DNA of 64,000 nucleotides from JBCAXA01 sp038749025 (GTDB lineage Bacteria > Pseudomonadota > Gammaproteobacteria > Steroidobacterales > Woeseiaceae). This document shows, one piece after another, positions 49,712-57,809 of the stretch (positions within the stretch are counted from its first letter, which is position 1; every line of letters begins with the position of its first letter). The stretch lies in NCBI GenBank assembly GCA_038749025.1, contig JBCDIL010000001.1:62001-126000 (forward strand), given 5' to 3'. The translations under genes and the position numbers were made by a program. The notes beneath the pieces were generated by a model. The model made no database searches. It was given only the letters and a program-made list of their open reading frames with translations, and had not been told where the DNA came from.

Positions 49712-51253
49712 CTACCCCGTTTGCCGACGACCGTGTAGCTCACGCACCGTTGCCAGCGTATCGATCTCGTTAACGTTTTTGTCCGGGCGGTGCCGTCGAA
49801 CCCGTGCGAATCGCAAGGCAACGCCGCCGGGGTATTGTGAGCTCGCAAGAACGTCGCTAAAGGCCACTTCCACGACCAGTTCCGGGCGAACGACAACACG
49901 GTACTCGTCTCGTTCGCATTCGAGCGCCAACAGCGCGTCGGTTTGCCACCGTAGCATCTTGTCGGTGAGGCCTTTGAACGTCTTACCGAGCATAACAAAC
50001 TCGCCACTTACCTCATCGCGACAACCGAGATGCAAGTTCGACAGCAAACCGCGCCGCCGGCCTGAACCCCATTCCACCGCGAGCACAACCAGATCGAGCG
50101 TGTGGACCGGTTTGACTTTTAACCAATCGGCGCCGCGGTTTCCGGCCGCATAAACACTGGCAGCCGCTTTAACCATCACGCCTTCATGGCCTTTGTCTAG
50201 AACATCGTCGAGAAAGGCCTGCGCTGCGTCGACATCGGCCGGCCAACAACGCGGAATAATCAACCCGGCGGGTAAGAACGACGCGGCGATGCGTAAACGC
50301 TCAGATAAAGGTTGGTCGATCAGCGCGGCGTCGTTGTAGAGCAAACAGTCAAATACGAACAACGACAACGGACGCTCGCGTTGCTCGCTGGCATTCGGCG
50401 CGCGCCGGCTGAAGCGGCGCATTGTTTCCTGAAACGGCTTCGGCCGTCCGGCCTTATCGACGATCAAGACTTCGCCATCGAGAATCGTCGCGGTAACCGG
50501 TAAGGCCTTAACGGCCGCTACGATATCCGGGACGCTGCGGGTAACGTCGTGCAGCTGGCGGGTGAAGATGCGGACCGTGTCACCGTCTCGATGAATCTGA
50601 ACTCGTGCGCCGTCGAGTTTGGCGTCGACGATGGGATCGCTAATCGATGCGAACGCCGCCGCGACTGAATCGGCGGGCTGCGCCAACATGGGCGCCAGTG
50701 CCCGGCCCGGCGTTAAACGAAATTGTGCGAGTCCATCACCGCCGGCGTCGAACGCAACGATCGCTGCCTCGACCAGACTTCCCGCCAGCATCGCGGCGCG
50801 ACGTACGGTCGCCGATGGAACAGCGCTGACGGCGGCCACCGCCTCAACCAGTACACCGTCGAGAGCCCCTTGGCGCAGCTCCCCCAGTAGCAACGCGTCC
50901 AGAAATGCGTGCTCGGCAACACTCGCGCGCGCATACAGTTGATCGAGCGTGTCGATTCGGCGAGCCCTGGCGCCCTTACCTTCGATAGCAGCGAACGCGG
51001 TGATAGCCGCATCGACGTCATCGAGGGTCAAGGTGGCCTCACTAGCGACCGTGTTGCGTCGTAACGAATGGATCAGCGCCGGTCCAATACCCACTTTGCC
51101 CTGCGGCAACTGACCACAGACGTAGTGCAGGAGGATAGAGCGATCAGCAGGTACTGCGACAGTGAGCAAATCCGCAAGCAGGGCTTGTTTAGTCAGGCGG
51201 CGGCGAGTCGCCGCAAGCGCGCTCCAAGTCTCGACTAAACGCTCTAATTGCAC
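49712..51253 (-). CDS. ATP-dependent DNA ligase
   Basis: A 513-residue ATP-dependent ligase started by GTG. The adenylation motif is AKLDGARVQIHRDG with Lys212 as the nucleophile, followed by ILDGEVLIVD, GHEGVMVKAAAS, WLKVKP and the OB-fold. The N-terminal 200 residues are an alpha-helical DNA-binding domain as in archaeal-type ligases. It is separate from the NAD-dependent replicative LigA and fits the ligases found in Lhr-linked repair clusters. It opens the operon that runs into lhr, the glycosylase and the phosphoesterase. Confidence 0.93.
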   Translation of the reverse strand: MQLERLVETWSALAATRRRLTKQALLADLLTVAVPADRSILLHYVCGQLPQGKVGIGPALIHSLRRNTVASEATLTLDDVDAAITAFAAIEGKGARARRIDTLDQLYARASVAEHAFLDALLLGELRQGALDGVLVEAVAAVSAVPSATVRRAAMLAGSLVEAAIVAFDAGGDGLAQFRLTPGRALAPMLAQPADSVAAAFASISDPIVDAKLDGARVQIHRDGDTVRIFTRQLHDVTRSVPDIVAAVKALPVTATILDGEVLIVDKAGRPKPFQETMRRFSRRAPNASEQRERPLSLFVFDCLLYNDAALIDQPLSERLRIAASFLPAGLIIPRCWPADVDAAQAFLDDVLDKGHEGVMVKAAASVYAAGNRGADWLKVKPVHTLDLVVLAVEWGSGRRRGLLSNLHLGCRDEVSGEFVMLGKTFKGLTDKMLRWQTDALLALECERDEYRVVVRPELVVEVAFSDVLASSQYPGGVALRFARVRRHRPDKNVNEIDTLATVRELHGRRQTG

Positions 51254-51378
51254 CGTTCAAACCTGTCAAAAAGACGCGCAGAGTACCGTAGCGCAGCGGG
51301 CCTAGCTGGTTCGATTGCTAGACATTACGAAGGGCAGCAGGATGCGCGGCGATGCTGCCGATGTCACGTTGCCTTAAT

Positions 51379-51402
51379 ATGCAAAATACTGCAGACTTGC
51401 AT
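51379..51402. promoter_or_regulatory. Candidate ArsR operator, ATGCAA-N12-TTGCAT
   Basis: An inverted repeat with half sites ATGCAA and TTGCAT and a 12-base spacer, 27 bases upstream of the ArsR gene start. Self-regulation by the encoded repressor is typical, so this is a reasonable operator. Confidence 0.5.
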
Positions 51403-51428
51403 GTTCGAAGACTTGATGGCTCAGACGC

Positions 51429-51797
51429 ATGCCTGATCGCTTAGTAGTGGCGAAAGAGCTCGCCGAAATATTTAAAGTGGCTGCGCACCCTGACCGGATA
51501 CGCATGATCGAAGAGTTACGTCAAAACGAGTGTGACGTGAACTCACTAGCAGAACGACTCGACCTACCCGGACCGCGGGTCTCCCAGCACCTCGCCTTAA
51601 TGCGAGCGCACCGTTTAGTCGAAGAACGTCGCGATGGTCGACGGCATTTTTATCACCTGACCCAACCCGAGATCGCCCAGTGGATCGTTGCGGGTCTCGA
51701 TTTCGTTGAGGGAAGGCTGGCGGGTGTTACCCCATCAGCTATTCGCTCTGCTCGTGCTTTATGGTCTGCCCCTGTCGGGGACGACCCTCAAACCTGA
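51429..51797 (+). CDS. ArsR-family transcriptional regulator
   Basis: A 122-residue winged-helix protein of the ArsR/SmtB family: FKVAAHPDRIRMIEELRQNECDVNSLAERLDLPGPRVSQHLALMRAHRLVEERRDGRRHFYHL shows the HTH and wing. No metal-binding CxC is seen, so it may sense something other than a thiophilic metal. It precedes a BicA-like bicarbonate transporter gene by 22 bases on the same strand, which points to repression of that gene. An inverted repeat lies upstream. Confidence 0.88.
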   Translation: MPDRLVVAKELAEIFKVAAHPDRIRMIEELRQNECDVNSLAERLDLPGPRVSQHLALMRAHRLVEERRDGRRHFYHLTQPEIAQWIVAGLDFVEGRLAGVTPSAIRSARALWSAPVGDDPQT

Positions 51798-51819
51798 CTC
51801 CTAAGAAAGGAATCCACGA

Positions 51820-53484
51820 ATGAAATTCCTCGATTTTTCGAACTTACGCGGCGATATCTATGGCGGCCTAACGGCCGGTGTCGTTGCACTACCGCTGGCG
51901 CTCGCCTTTGGTGAAGCGTCCGGTGCCGGCCCGATCGCCGGACTGTGGGGAGCGATCTTCGTCGGCTTCTTCGCCTCGCTGTTCGGCGGAACCGGCGCGC
52001 AAATCTCGGGCCCGACCGGTCCGATGGTTGTTGTGTTCGCGGGTGTTTTCGGCGACCTATCCGGTGACCTATCGCTTATTTTCGCGGCGGTCGTCCTCGC
52101 CGGTCTTTTGCAGATTTTATTCGGTGTACTGAGACTCGGTCAGTACATTCGATTGGTGCCGTATCCGGTTGTATCTGGATTCATGAGCGGCATCGGCTGC
52201 ATCATTATTGCGTTGCAGGCAGCGCGGCTGTTCGGCCACGAACCCGCCGACAAAGGCACAATACCCGCACTTCGTGCTATCCCAGATGCGGTCATGGACC
52301 CAAACTGGGCTGCCGTGATCATCGGTGCCGTCACCCTAGTAACGATCTTCACCTGGCCCAGTCGACTCGGCAAAATTATTCCTGGTGCGTTGGCTGCATT
52401 AATTATAGGAACGGTGCTCAGCCTGTTTTTGACCGGCTCACCGATCCTTGGCGAGATACCAACCGGCTTTCCATCGTTTGTTATGCCTGGGATCCCGGAC
52501 AACAGTGACACATTGATTGTCATTGTGGAGGCTGCGGTAATCTTGGCTTTGCTAGGCGCTATTGACTCTCTGCTGACATCATTGGTCGCGGACAATATGA
52601 CGCGCACCCGACATGATTCAGACCGAGAGCTGTTTGGCCAGGGCATTGGTAACACCATAGCCGGCTTGTTCGGGGCGATACCGGGTGCCGGTGCGACGAT
52701 GCGTACCGTTGTCAATATTCGTACGGGTGGTCAAACGAAAGTCGCCGGTATGTTGCACGGTTTGGTATTGCTCGCCGTCGTCATCAGCTTGGCGCCGTTA
52801 GCGGCACAGATCCCGCACGCCGTACTCGCCGGCATTCTTGTCAAAGTCGGCTGGGACATCATCGACATCTCTTACTTGAAGCGTGCGCACAAAGGTCCTC
52901 GTTGGGACCTGCTGCTAATGGCTGTCGTGCTTGCATTGACCGTGTTTGCGAACCTTATCGCGGCCGTACTGGTCGGGGTTGTCCTTGCGTCGTTAGCGTT
53001 CGTGAAGCAATTGGCGGATGAGCAATTAAAGGCGTTCCGAGAAGGCACACCCACGGTGACGACCGAAGAGGAAAAAGCACTGCTCGACCAAGCGGGCGGC
53101 AAAGTCACGTTGTTCGACTTTGGCGGGCCTTTGTCCTTCGGCGCTGCCGCGGATCTTGGCTTACAAGTCCGCGAGCACGTCAAAGAACATGGCGCAGCGA
53201 TGGTGCTCGACTTCTCACGGGTTCCGTTCCTCGACGTGTCGGCAGCGCGAGCGATTGAGACAATCGTCTGCGACGCTCGCCAAGCCAATCGAACCGTTTA
53301 CGTAACGGGCATGAGCGATGAGATCTATAGGCTCTTGGCGGGCCTAGACGCGGTGCACTGCTTGCCCGAGAACACGACGTTCAAAGAACGTATCGATGCC
53401 ATTCGCGCAGCCGTCGAGGAAGTAACCGGCGGTCAGGGCGGAGGCAGCGGAATGAAGCCGGTTATCGCTTCGGGACCCGAGTAG
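51820..53484 (+). CDS. SulP-family anion transporter, BicA-like
   Basis: A 554-residue SulP transporter; ATG behind AAAGGAA. The N-terminal stretch (NLRGDIYGGLTAGVVALPLALAFGEASGAGP, then GTGAQISGPTGPMVVV) is very similar to that of cyanobacterial BicA, a sodium-dependent bicarbonate importer. About 11-14 helices follow, and residues ~425-530 form a STAS domain (GKVTLFDFGGPLSFGAAADLG, VLDFSRVPFLDVSAARAIE). Import of bicarbonate or sulfate is likely; bicarbonate fits an organism fixing or anaplerotically using CO2. Encoded after an ArsR regulator and ended by a strong terminator. Confidence 0.92.
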   Translation: MKFLDFSNLRGDIYGGLTAGVVALPLALAFGEASGAGPIAGLWGAIFVGFFASLFGGTGAQISGPTGPMVVVFAGVFGDLSGDLSLIFAAVVLAGLLQILFGVLRLGQYIRLVPYPVVSGFMSGIGCIIIALQAARLFGHEPADKGTIPALRAIPDAVMDPNWAAVIIGAVTLVTIFTWPSRLGKIIPGALAALIIGTVLSLFLTGSPILGEIPTGFPSFVMPGIPDNSDTLIVIVEAAVILALLGAIDSLLTSLVADNMTRTRHDSDRELFGQGIGNTIAGLFGAIPGAGATMRTVVNIRTGGQTKVAGMLHGLVLLAVVISLAPLAAQIPHAVLAGILVKVGWDIIDISYLKRAHKGPRWDLLLMAVVLALTVFANLIAAVLVGVVLASLAFVKQLADEQLKAFREGTPTVTTEEEKALLDQAGGKVTLFDFGGPLSFGAAADLGLQVREHVKEHGAAMVLDFSRVPFLDVSAARAIETIVCDARQANRTVYVTGMSDEIYRLLAGLDAVHCLPENTTFKERIDAIRAAVEEVTGGQGGGSGMKPVIASGPE

Positions 53485-53511
53485 GTTATTACAGACAGAA
53501 GACTCCGAACT

Positions 53512-53537
53512 AGCCCCGCTTCGGCGGGGCTTTTTTT
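53512..53537 (+). terminator. Rho-independent terminator of the ArsR/BicA operon
   Basis: Perfect eight-base stem AGCCCCGC / GCGGGGCT with loop TTCG and a T7 run, 28 bases after the transporter stop. Confidence 0.93.
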
Positions 53538-53613
53538 CGCGCGTTGTTCGAGCGAATGGTAAAGCGACGGTATCGCGGTCATCATGATGCGAATGATCTG
53601 TTAAGAGTACGCC

Positions 53614-54627
53614 ATGCTTAGTGAATTCGAACGCTATCCCCTAACGTTCGGACCCAGTCCGATAGAAAAACTATCGCGTCTTAGCGCACATGTTGATCGC
53701 GGCGTAAACTTTTACGCAAAGCGCGAGGATTGCAATTCTGGGCTGGCCTTTGGCGGCAATAAACTGCGAAAGCTCGAGTACATCGTGCCGGACGTCTTGG
53801 CCTCCGGCGCCGACACACTGGTCACGATCGGCGGCGTACAGTCAAACCATACGCGCCAGGTCGCGGCGGTCGCGGCTAAACTCGGCTTGCGTTGCCGACT
53901 CGTGCAAGAAAGCTGGGTCCCGGTCAATGATGCCGTCTACGACCGCGTTGGGAACATTCTAATGAGCCGATTGATGGGCGCCGATGTCGAGTTGGTCGAC
54001 GAGGGCTTCGATATCGGCATTCGGCAAAGCTGGGAAACGGCGTTGGCTGACGTACGGACGGGCGGCGGCAAGCCGTACGCGATTCCAGCAGGTGCCTCGG
54101 TTCACCCATTGGGTGGACTAGGTTTCGTCGGCTTCGCGGAAGAGGTGCGTGCGCAAGAAGCCGAGCTCGGTCTTCGCTTTGATTATATCGTCGTCTGTAC
54201 CGTGACCGGGTCGACCCACGCCGGGATGCTGGTCGGTTTCGCCGCCGACGGTCGCGCGCAGAAGGTCGTCGGCATCGATGCCAGCGCGACACCGGAGCAA
54301 ACCCGCGCACAAGTTCTCGACATTGCCGAGAAGACCGCTGAGCTCATTGGTCAGCCAAATAGCGTAGCGAGCGACGATGTCGTATTGATCGAAGACTACG
54401 CGTACCCGCTTTACGGCGTACCCAGCGATGAGACGAACGCCGCAATCCGCCTATGCGCCCGCTTGGAGGGCATGCTGACCGATCCGGTTTACGAGGGTAA
54501 GTCGATGCAAGGCATGCTCGATCTCGCCGAACGCGGTTATTTTCCGGCCGGCTCAAACGTCTTGTACGCCCACCTCGGTGGTGTGCCCGCCATCAACGGA
54601 TACAGCTATCTGTACCGCAACGGGTAG
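53614..54627 (+). CDS. acdS: 1-Aminocyclopropane-1-carboxylate (ACC) deaminase
   Basis: A 337-residue PLP enzyme closely similar to Pseudomonas ACC deaminase from the start (FERYPLTFGPSPIEKLSRL) to the end (LYAHLGGVPAINGYSYLYRNG). PLP Lys50 is in FGGNKLRKLEY, Ser77 in GGVQSNHT. The residues that tell ACC deaminase from D-cysteine desulfhydrase are Glu and Leu, and here Glu294 (PVYEGKSMQG) and Leu321 (AHLGG) match. It splits ACC, the ethylene precursor, into ammonia and 2-oxobutyrate. Known mostly from plant- and algae-associated bacteria; its presence suggests contact with such hosts or use of ACC as nitrogen. The gene stands alone after the terminator. Confidence 0.93.
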   Translation: MLSEFERYPLTFGPSPIEKLSRLSAHVDRGVNFYAKREDCNSGLAFGGNKLRKLEYIVPDVLASGADTLVTIGGVQSNHTRQVAAVAAKLGLRCRLVQESWVPVNDAVYDRVGNILMSRLMGADVELVDEGFDIGIRQSWETALADVRTGGGKPYAIPAGASVHPLGGLGFVGFAEEVRAQEAELGLRFDYIVVCTVTGSTHAGMLVGFAADGRAQKVVGIDASATPEQTRAQVLDIAEKTAELIGQPNSVASDDVVLIEDYAYPLYGVPSDETNAAIRLCARLEGMLTDPVYEGKSMQGMLDLAERGYFPAGSNVLYAHLGGVPAINGYSYLYRNG

Positions 54628-54629
54628 CG

Positions 54630-55001
54630 CTACTCGCTGAGATCCTGCGCCAGCATCAGGGCGTTGTTATCCGGGTCGTAAAAGGTCGCGATCTTCACCA
54701 TCCCGTCGTAAGTCGTGGTCGGTCCGTCGAAGCGGACGCCGGCATTCTCCAGCGCCGCACGCTCACGCTCAATATCGACCACACCGAACACCGGTATCGC
54801 GTTACCCGGCTGCGGCTTATCGTTGTCGCCAAGACCGAGTGTCACGCCATCCGTGTGGGTCGCGAGCTCTGTCCACCCCATCTCATCGGCATCGAACCGA
54901 ACGCTGAAACCGAGATGGGTGACATACCAATCGGCGCTCGCCTGGCGATCGCTAACGTCGAGCGCAAAAGTAATGTCGTTTTTCAATGTTGCTGTAGCCA
55001 T
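54630..55001 (-). CDS. VOC/glyoxalase-fold protein
   Basis: A 123-residue protein of the vicinal oxygen chelate fold, with two beta-alpha-beta-beta-beta modules: FALDVSDRQASADWYVTHLGFSVRFDADEMGW and VFGVVDIERERAALENAGVRFDGPT ... IATFYDPDNNALMLAQ. It could act on a small toxic compound or bind one. It converges on acdS by two bases and is divergent from an HxlR-like regulator gene, with an inverted repeat in between, so the regulator probably controls it. Confidence 0.85.
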   Translation of the reverse strand: MATATLKNDITFALDVSDRQASADWYVTHLGFSVRFDADEMGWTELATHTDGVTLGLGDNDKPQPGNAIPVFGVVDIERERAALENAGVRFDGPTTTYDGMVKIATFYDPDNNALMLAQDLSE

Positions 55002-55030
55002 TGGGTGATCTCTGCTAAACTGTCAGAAAG

Positions 55031-55043
55031 TATAGTAACTATA
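55031..55043. promoter_or_regulatory. TATAGTAACTATA inverted repeat, candidate operator
   Basis: A near-perfect palindrome (one central base) 5 bases upstream of the HxlR-like gene and 30 bases upstream of the divergent VOC gene. Such AT-rich repeats are typical for HxlR/MarR-like regulators controlling their own promoter and a neighbour. Confidence 0.55.
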
Positions 55044-55047
55044 TTTT

Positions 55048-55623
55048 ATGACATTTCAAGCATTCATTGCGCTTTGCGCGCGGGCCTGGTCACTGCCGCT
55101 ACTGGCCTTGATCAGCGCCGGTACACCGGCGCGCACCGTGCCGCTCGCCGCCGCTGCGAATGCCAGTCGCGCGGCCGTCTCGGCCAGTTTAGAGCGGTTG
55201 CTAGTCCTTGGGCTGGTGCAAACCAACGCGGGGCACGGCCATCCGTTGCGCCCCGCTGTGCAATTAAGCAGCATTGGGGAAACCGTGGCCCTCGGTGCTA
55301 CACAACTCCTTGCGCTCGCTCGCGACGACACTGACCGACAACTATTACGGCGCGCATGGACACTGCCGCTGCTCGCAGCAATCGACTCGCCAACTGCGTT
55401 TGGAGAACTGCGCCGCCGGCTGACACCGATAACCGATCGCGCCTTATCGCAAGCGTTGAAAACGCTGGTTAAGCAGCAGTGGATCACGCGGCAGTGGCCG
55501 GCGAGTGAAAACGGACGCGCAGCGCTTTATGTTTGCACCGATTCGGGCGCTGAACTGCGCGCAACGCTGCTACCGTGGGTTAGTCTGCCGCGTCGGTCGA
55601 CTCCGCCTCCACAACGTGACTGA
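55048..55623 (+). CDS. HxlR-like regulator with two tandem winged-helix domains
   Basis: A 191-residue protein. The first half (WSLPLLALISAGTPARTVPLAAAANASRAAVSASLERLLVLGLV) and the second (WTLPLLAAIDSPTAFGELRRRLTPITDRALSQALKTLVKQQWI) both have the W-x-LPLL opening and the helix-turn-helix and wing of HxlR proteins. Single-domain HxlR proteins work as dimers; here one chain seems to hold both copies. The first copy has drifted more (Ala-rich recognition helix). It likely represses or activates the divergent VOC gene. The 3' end overlaps that of the FAH-family gene by 44 bases. Confidence 0.75.
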   Translation: MTFQAFIALCARAWSLPLLALISAGTPARTVPLAAAANASRAAVSASLERLLVLGLVQTNAGHGHPLRPAVQLSSIGETVALGATQLLALARDDTDRQLLRRAWTLPLLAAIDSPTAFGELRRRLTPITDRALSQALKTLVKQQWITRQWPASENGRAALYVCTDSGAELRATLLPWVSLPRRSTPPPQRD

Positions 55624-56437
55624 GCATGCCGATGTTTTCGATCTCTAACTCGATCTGATCGCCTGGCTGCAACCAGACCGGTGGCTTGCGCGCGAAACCG
55701 ACCCCGGCGGGCGTCCCCATCGCAATAACGTCGCCGGGCTCAAGCTCCGCCCACGTACTGACGTATTCGATAATCGTTGGCAGCGAGAAGTGCCACCGAT
55801 TGACCGTATCGTCTTGCATGGTCGACCCGTTGATACGAGTCTGCATGCGCAGGTTAAAGTCGTCGGCGATAGCGTCGCGTGGCACGAACCACGGTCCCAT
55901 GGACCCGGACCGATGGAAGTTCTTGCCGGCCGTCCACAGCGGCGAATGCCGTTGAAAGCGGCGGATCGAGCCGTCGTTAAAAACGGTGTAACCGGCCACA
56001 TAGTCGAGCGCCTCCGGCGCACTGATACGGCGGCCACGACGGCCAATGATCGCGCCAAGTTCAACCTCCCAATCGTAATTGTCGCCCTCCGGGGGCTTCA
56101 TCAGCGGTTGACGATGGCCGGTCACCGAGCCGGCGTGACGCATGAATATCCAAGGCCGCTCCGGTGGCTCGCGACCGCCCTCTTGCATGTGCTCGAAATA
56201 GTTGATCCCAACACAGAAAATTTTGCCTGGGTTTGGAATAACCGGCAGAAACGTCAGTGCATCTTCGGTGAAGTCCGGAGACTCGGTAGTCAATTCGACC
56301 AGCGGATCGAGGTTACCGACCATCAAGACCGCTTTTAGATCACGGTAAGACAACCGGCATCCCGCATCGATGACACCGTGTTCCGTAACGATTCCGTACG
56401 ACTCGACGTCGCCTTTGCGATAACTTGCGATTCTCAT
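55580..56437 (-). CDS. Fumarylacetoacetate hydrolase-family enzyme
   Basis: Start at the ATG of MRIASYRKGDVESYG; a frame 16 codons longer is less likely. 285 residues of the FAH family, with FCVGINYFEHMQEGG, the metal-site region DYDWEVELGAIIGRRGRRISAPEALDYVAGYTVFND (Glu residues) and LEPGDVIAMGTPAGVGFARKPPVWLQPGDQIELEIE. Members include acylpyruvases, 2-keto-3-deoxy acid dehydratases and isomerases of aromatic breakdown. The substrate is unknown. It overlaps the end of the HxlR-like gene on the other strand. Confidence 0.92.
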   Translation of the reverse strand: MRIASYRKGDVESYGIVTEHGVIDAGCRLSYRDLKAVLMVGNLDPLVELTTESPDFTEDALTFLPVIPNPGKIFCVGINYFEHMQEGGREPPERPWIFMRHAGSVTGHRQPLMKPPEGDNYDWEVELGAIIGRRGRRISAPEALDYVAGYTVFNDGSIRRFQRHSPLWTAGKNFHRSGSMGPWFVPRDAIADDFNLRMQTRINGSTMQDDTVNRWHFSLPTIIEYVSTWAELEPGDVIAMGTPAGVGFARKPPVWLQPGDQIELEIENIGMLSHVVEAESTDAAD

Positions 56438-56551
56438 GACTTCGGACCTCGCGCGTACGTTGCTTACCGAAGGTAAGAACCGCATTCACATGGTTTTCAC
56501 TGCGGATTGCGTAGCGTTCGATTATGCCCGAGGATTCGGAGTGGTTCCGAC

Positions 56552-57235
56552 ATGTCTGTTGCTCGCTGCAAAATTATTGGCGCCATAATGGCGCTGACCT
56601 TTCTTTGCGCTAAGGCCATGGCTTACGAGGAGCCACGGTACACGGTCATCGCGACTTACGACGACTTTGAGCTACGCCAGTACGAGCCTTATTTAGTCGC
56701 TGAAACAACGGTCGACGGTGATTTTCAGGCAAGCGGCAACACCGCGTTCCGTTTGCTGGCCGGTTACATATTCGGCAACAACGAACCGGCGGAGAAAATG
56801 GCGATGACCGTTCCGGTAACTCGCCGCGACGGTCCTGGTGAAAAGATGGCGATGACGAGCCCCGTTACGCGCCAAACTGGCCCGTTGGCAACGACTTACC
56901 AATTTGTTATGGAAGACAAATACACACTTGACACACTGCCGGCGCCGCTCGACCCGCGTGTCACACTGAAGACGGTCCCCGGCCGAATGGTCGCTGTGCG
57001 ACGGTACCGAGGTCGGATTAACGAGCGCAACTACCAGAAAAACCTTACTATCTTGCAGAAGGCGTTAGGCGACAGTGGGCTAACGCCGCTCGGAGCGCCG
57101 CTGTCGGCTGTTTATAACGGACCGTTTACGCCACCGTTTTTGCGCCGTAACGAAGTCCTTATTGATATTGAACCTACCAGTGTCGCCGCAGGCGGCGACT
57201 CAACCACCGCAACCACCGCGAGCCACACACCATGA
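56552..57235 (+). CDS. SOUL-family haem-binding protein
   Basis: Start at the ATG of MSVARCKIIGAIMALTFLC, a signal peptide ending near KAMA; an ATG 15 codons earlier is less likely. 227 residues. The SOUL/HBP domain is recognised by EPRYTVIATYDDFELRQYEPYLVAETTV, the GYIFGNNEPAEKMAMTVPV repeat (seen twice, second as EKMAMTSPVTRQ) and FLRRNEVLIDI near the end. Proteins of this family bind haem or other tetrapyrroles. A periplasmic location and the phototrophic context suggest tetrapyrrole handling, by inference. ATGA junction with the glutathione peroxidase gene. Confidence 0.88.
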   Translation: MSVARCKIIGAIMALTFLCAKAMAYEEPRYTVIATYDDFELRQYEPYLVAETTVDGDFQASGNTAFRLLAGYIFGNNEPAEKMAMTVPVTRRDGPGEKMAMTSPVTRQTGPLATTYQFVMEDKYTLDTLPAPLDPRVTLKTVPGRMVAVRRYRGRINERNYQKNLTILQKALGDSGLTPLGAPLSAVYNGPFTPPFLRRNEVLIDIEPTSVAAGGDSTTATTASHTP

Positions 57236-57786
57236 CTGCATTGACCCGCACACTTTTTGCTACCGCCGCTTTGTTGTTGAGCGGCTACACATTCGCTTGC
57301 GATGCGCCACTACTTGACCAGACATTTCGGAAGCTCGCGACCGAGGAGTCGGTCAACCTTTGCGAATCGTATGCCGATAAGGTCATCTTGGTTGTTAACA
57401 CGGCGTCGAAATGCGGCAACACACCGCAATACGACGGGCTTGAGAAGCTCTATCAACAATTTGGTGACGACGGCTTAGTCGTACTAGGATTTCCGTCAAA
57501 CGACTTCTTAGGTCAAGAGCCTGGGTCTGAAGCGGAGATACAAGATTTTTGCCGCCTAACCTATGGCGTGAAGTTTCCGATGTTCGAGAAAGTGACGGTA
57601 AAAGAAGCGGCCGCACATCCGTTCTACGCTGCTCTAGCCAGTGAAGCCGGTACGTTCCCAACGTGGAATTTTCATAAGTACCTTATCGGGCGGGACGGCA
57701 AACTTATTCGCGAATTCTCGCCGCGTACGCAGCCGTATGCGGATGAGTTAGTGGCGGCAATCGAAGACGCCCTCGACCAAGGTTAG
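57232..57786 (+). CDS. Glutathione peroxidase-family protein (Cys type)
   Basis: A 184-residue thioredoxin-fold peroxidase with an N-terminal signal (LFATAALLLSGYTFA). The catalytic residues are visible: Cys61 in NTASKCGNTPQY (Cys, not selenocysteine), Gln95 in FLGQEPG, and Trp145-Asn146 in TWNFHKYL. It reduces hydroperoxides, probably with thioredoxin-like donors, in the periplasm. It is coupled by ATGA to the haem-binding SOUL gene, so the two may both deal with oxidative or photosensitiser stress. Confidence 0.92.
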   Translation: MTALTRTLFATAALLLSGYTFACDAPLLDQTFRKLATEESVNLCESYADKVILVVNTASKCGNTPQYDGLEKLYQQFGDDGLVVLGFPSNDFLGQEPGSEAEIQDFCRLTYGVKFPMFEKVTVKEAAAHPFYAALASEAGTFPTWNFHKYLIGRDGKLIREFSPRTQPYADELVAAIEDALDQG

Positions 57787-57809
57787 CGATCGACGCACGC
57801 TGCGACGGC

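Noticed and set aside
49329..50153. 274-codon plus-strand frame across the lhr/ligase junction
   Set aside because: Arg/Ser-rich translation typical of an antisense shadow; both genes on the minus strand have full motifs.
51248..51436. 62-codon frame between the ligase and ArsR genes
   Set aside because: No ribosome site or recognisable sequence, and it covers the probable ArsR operator.
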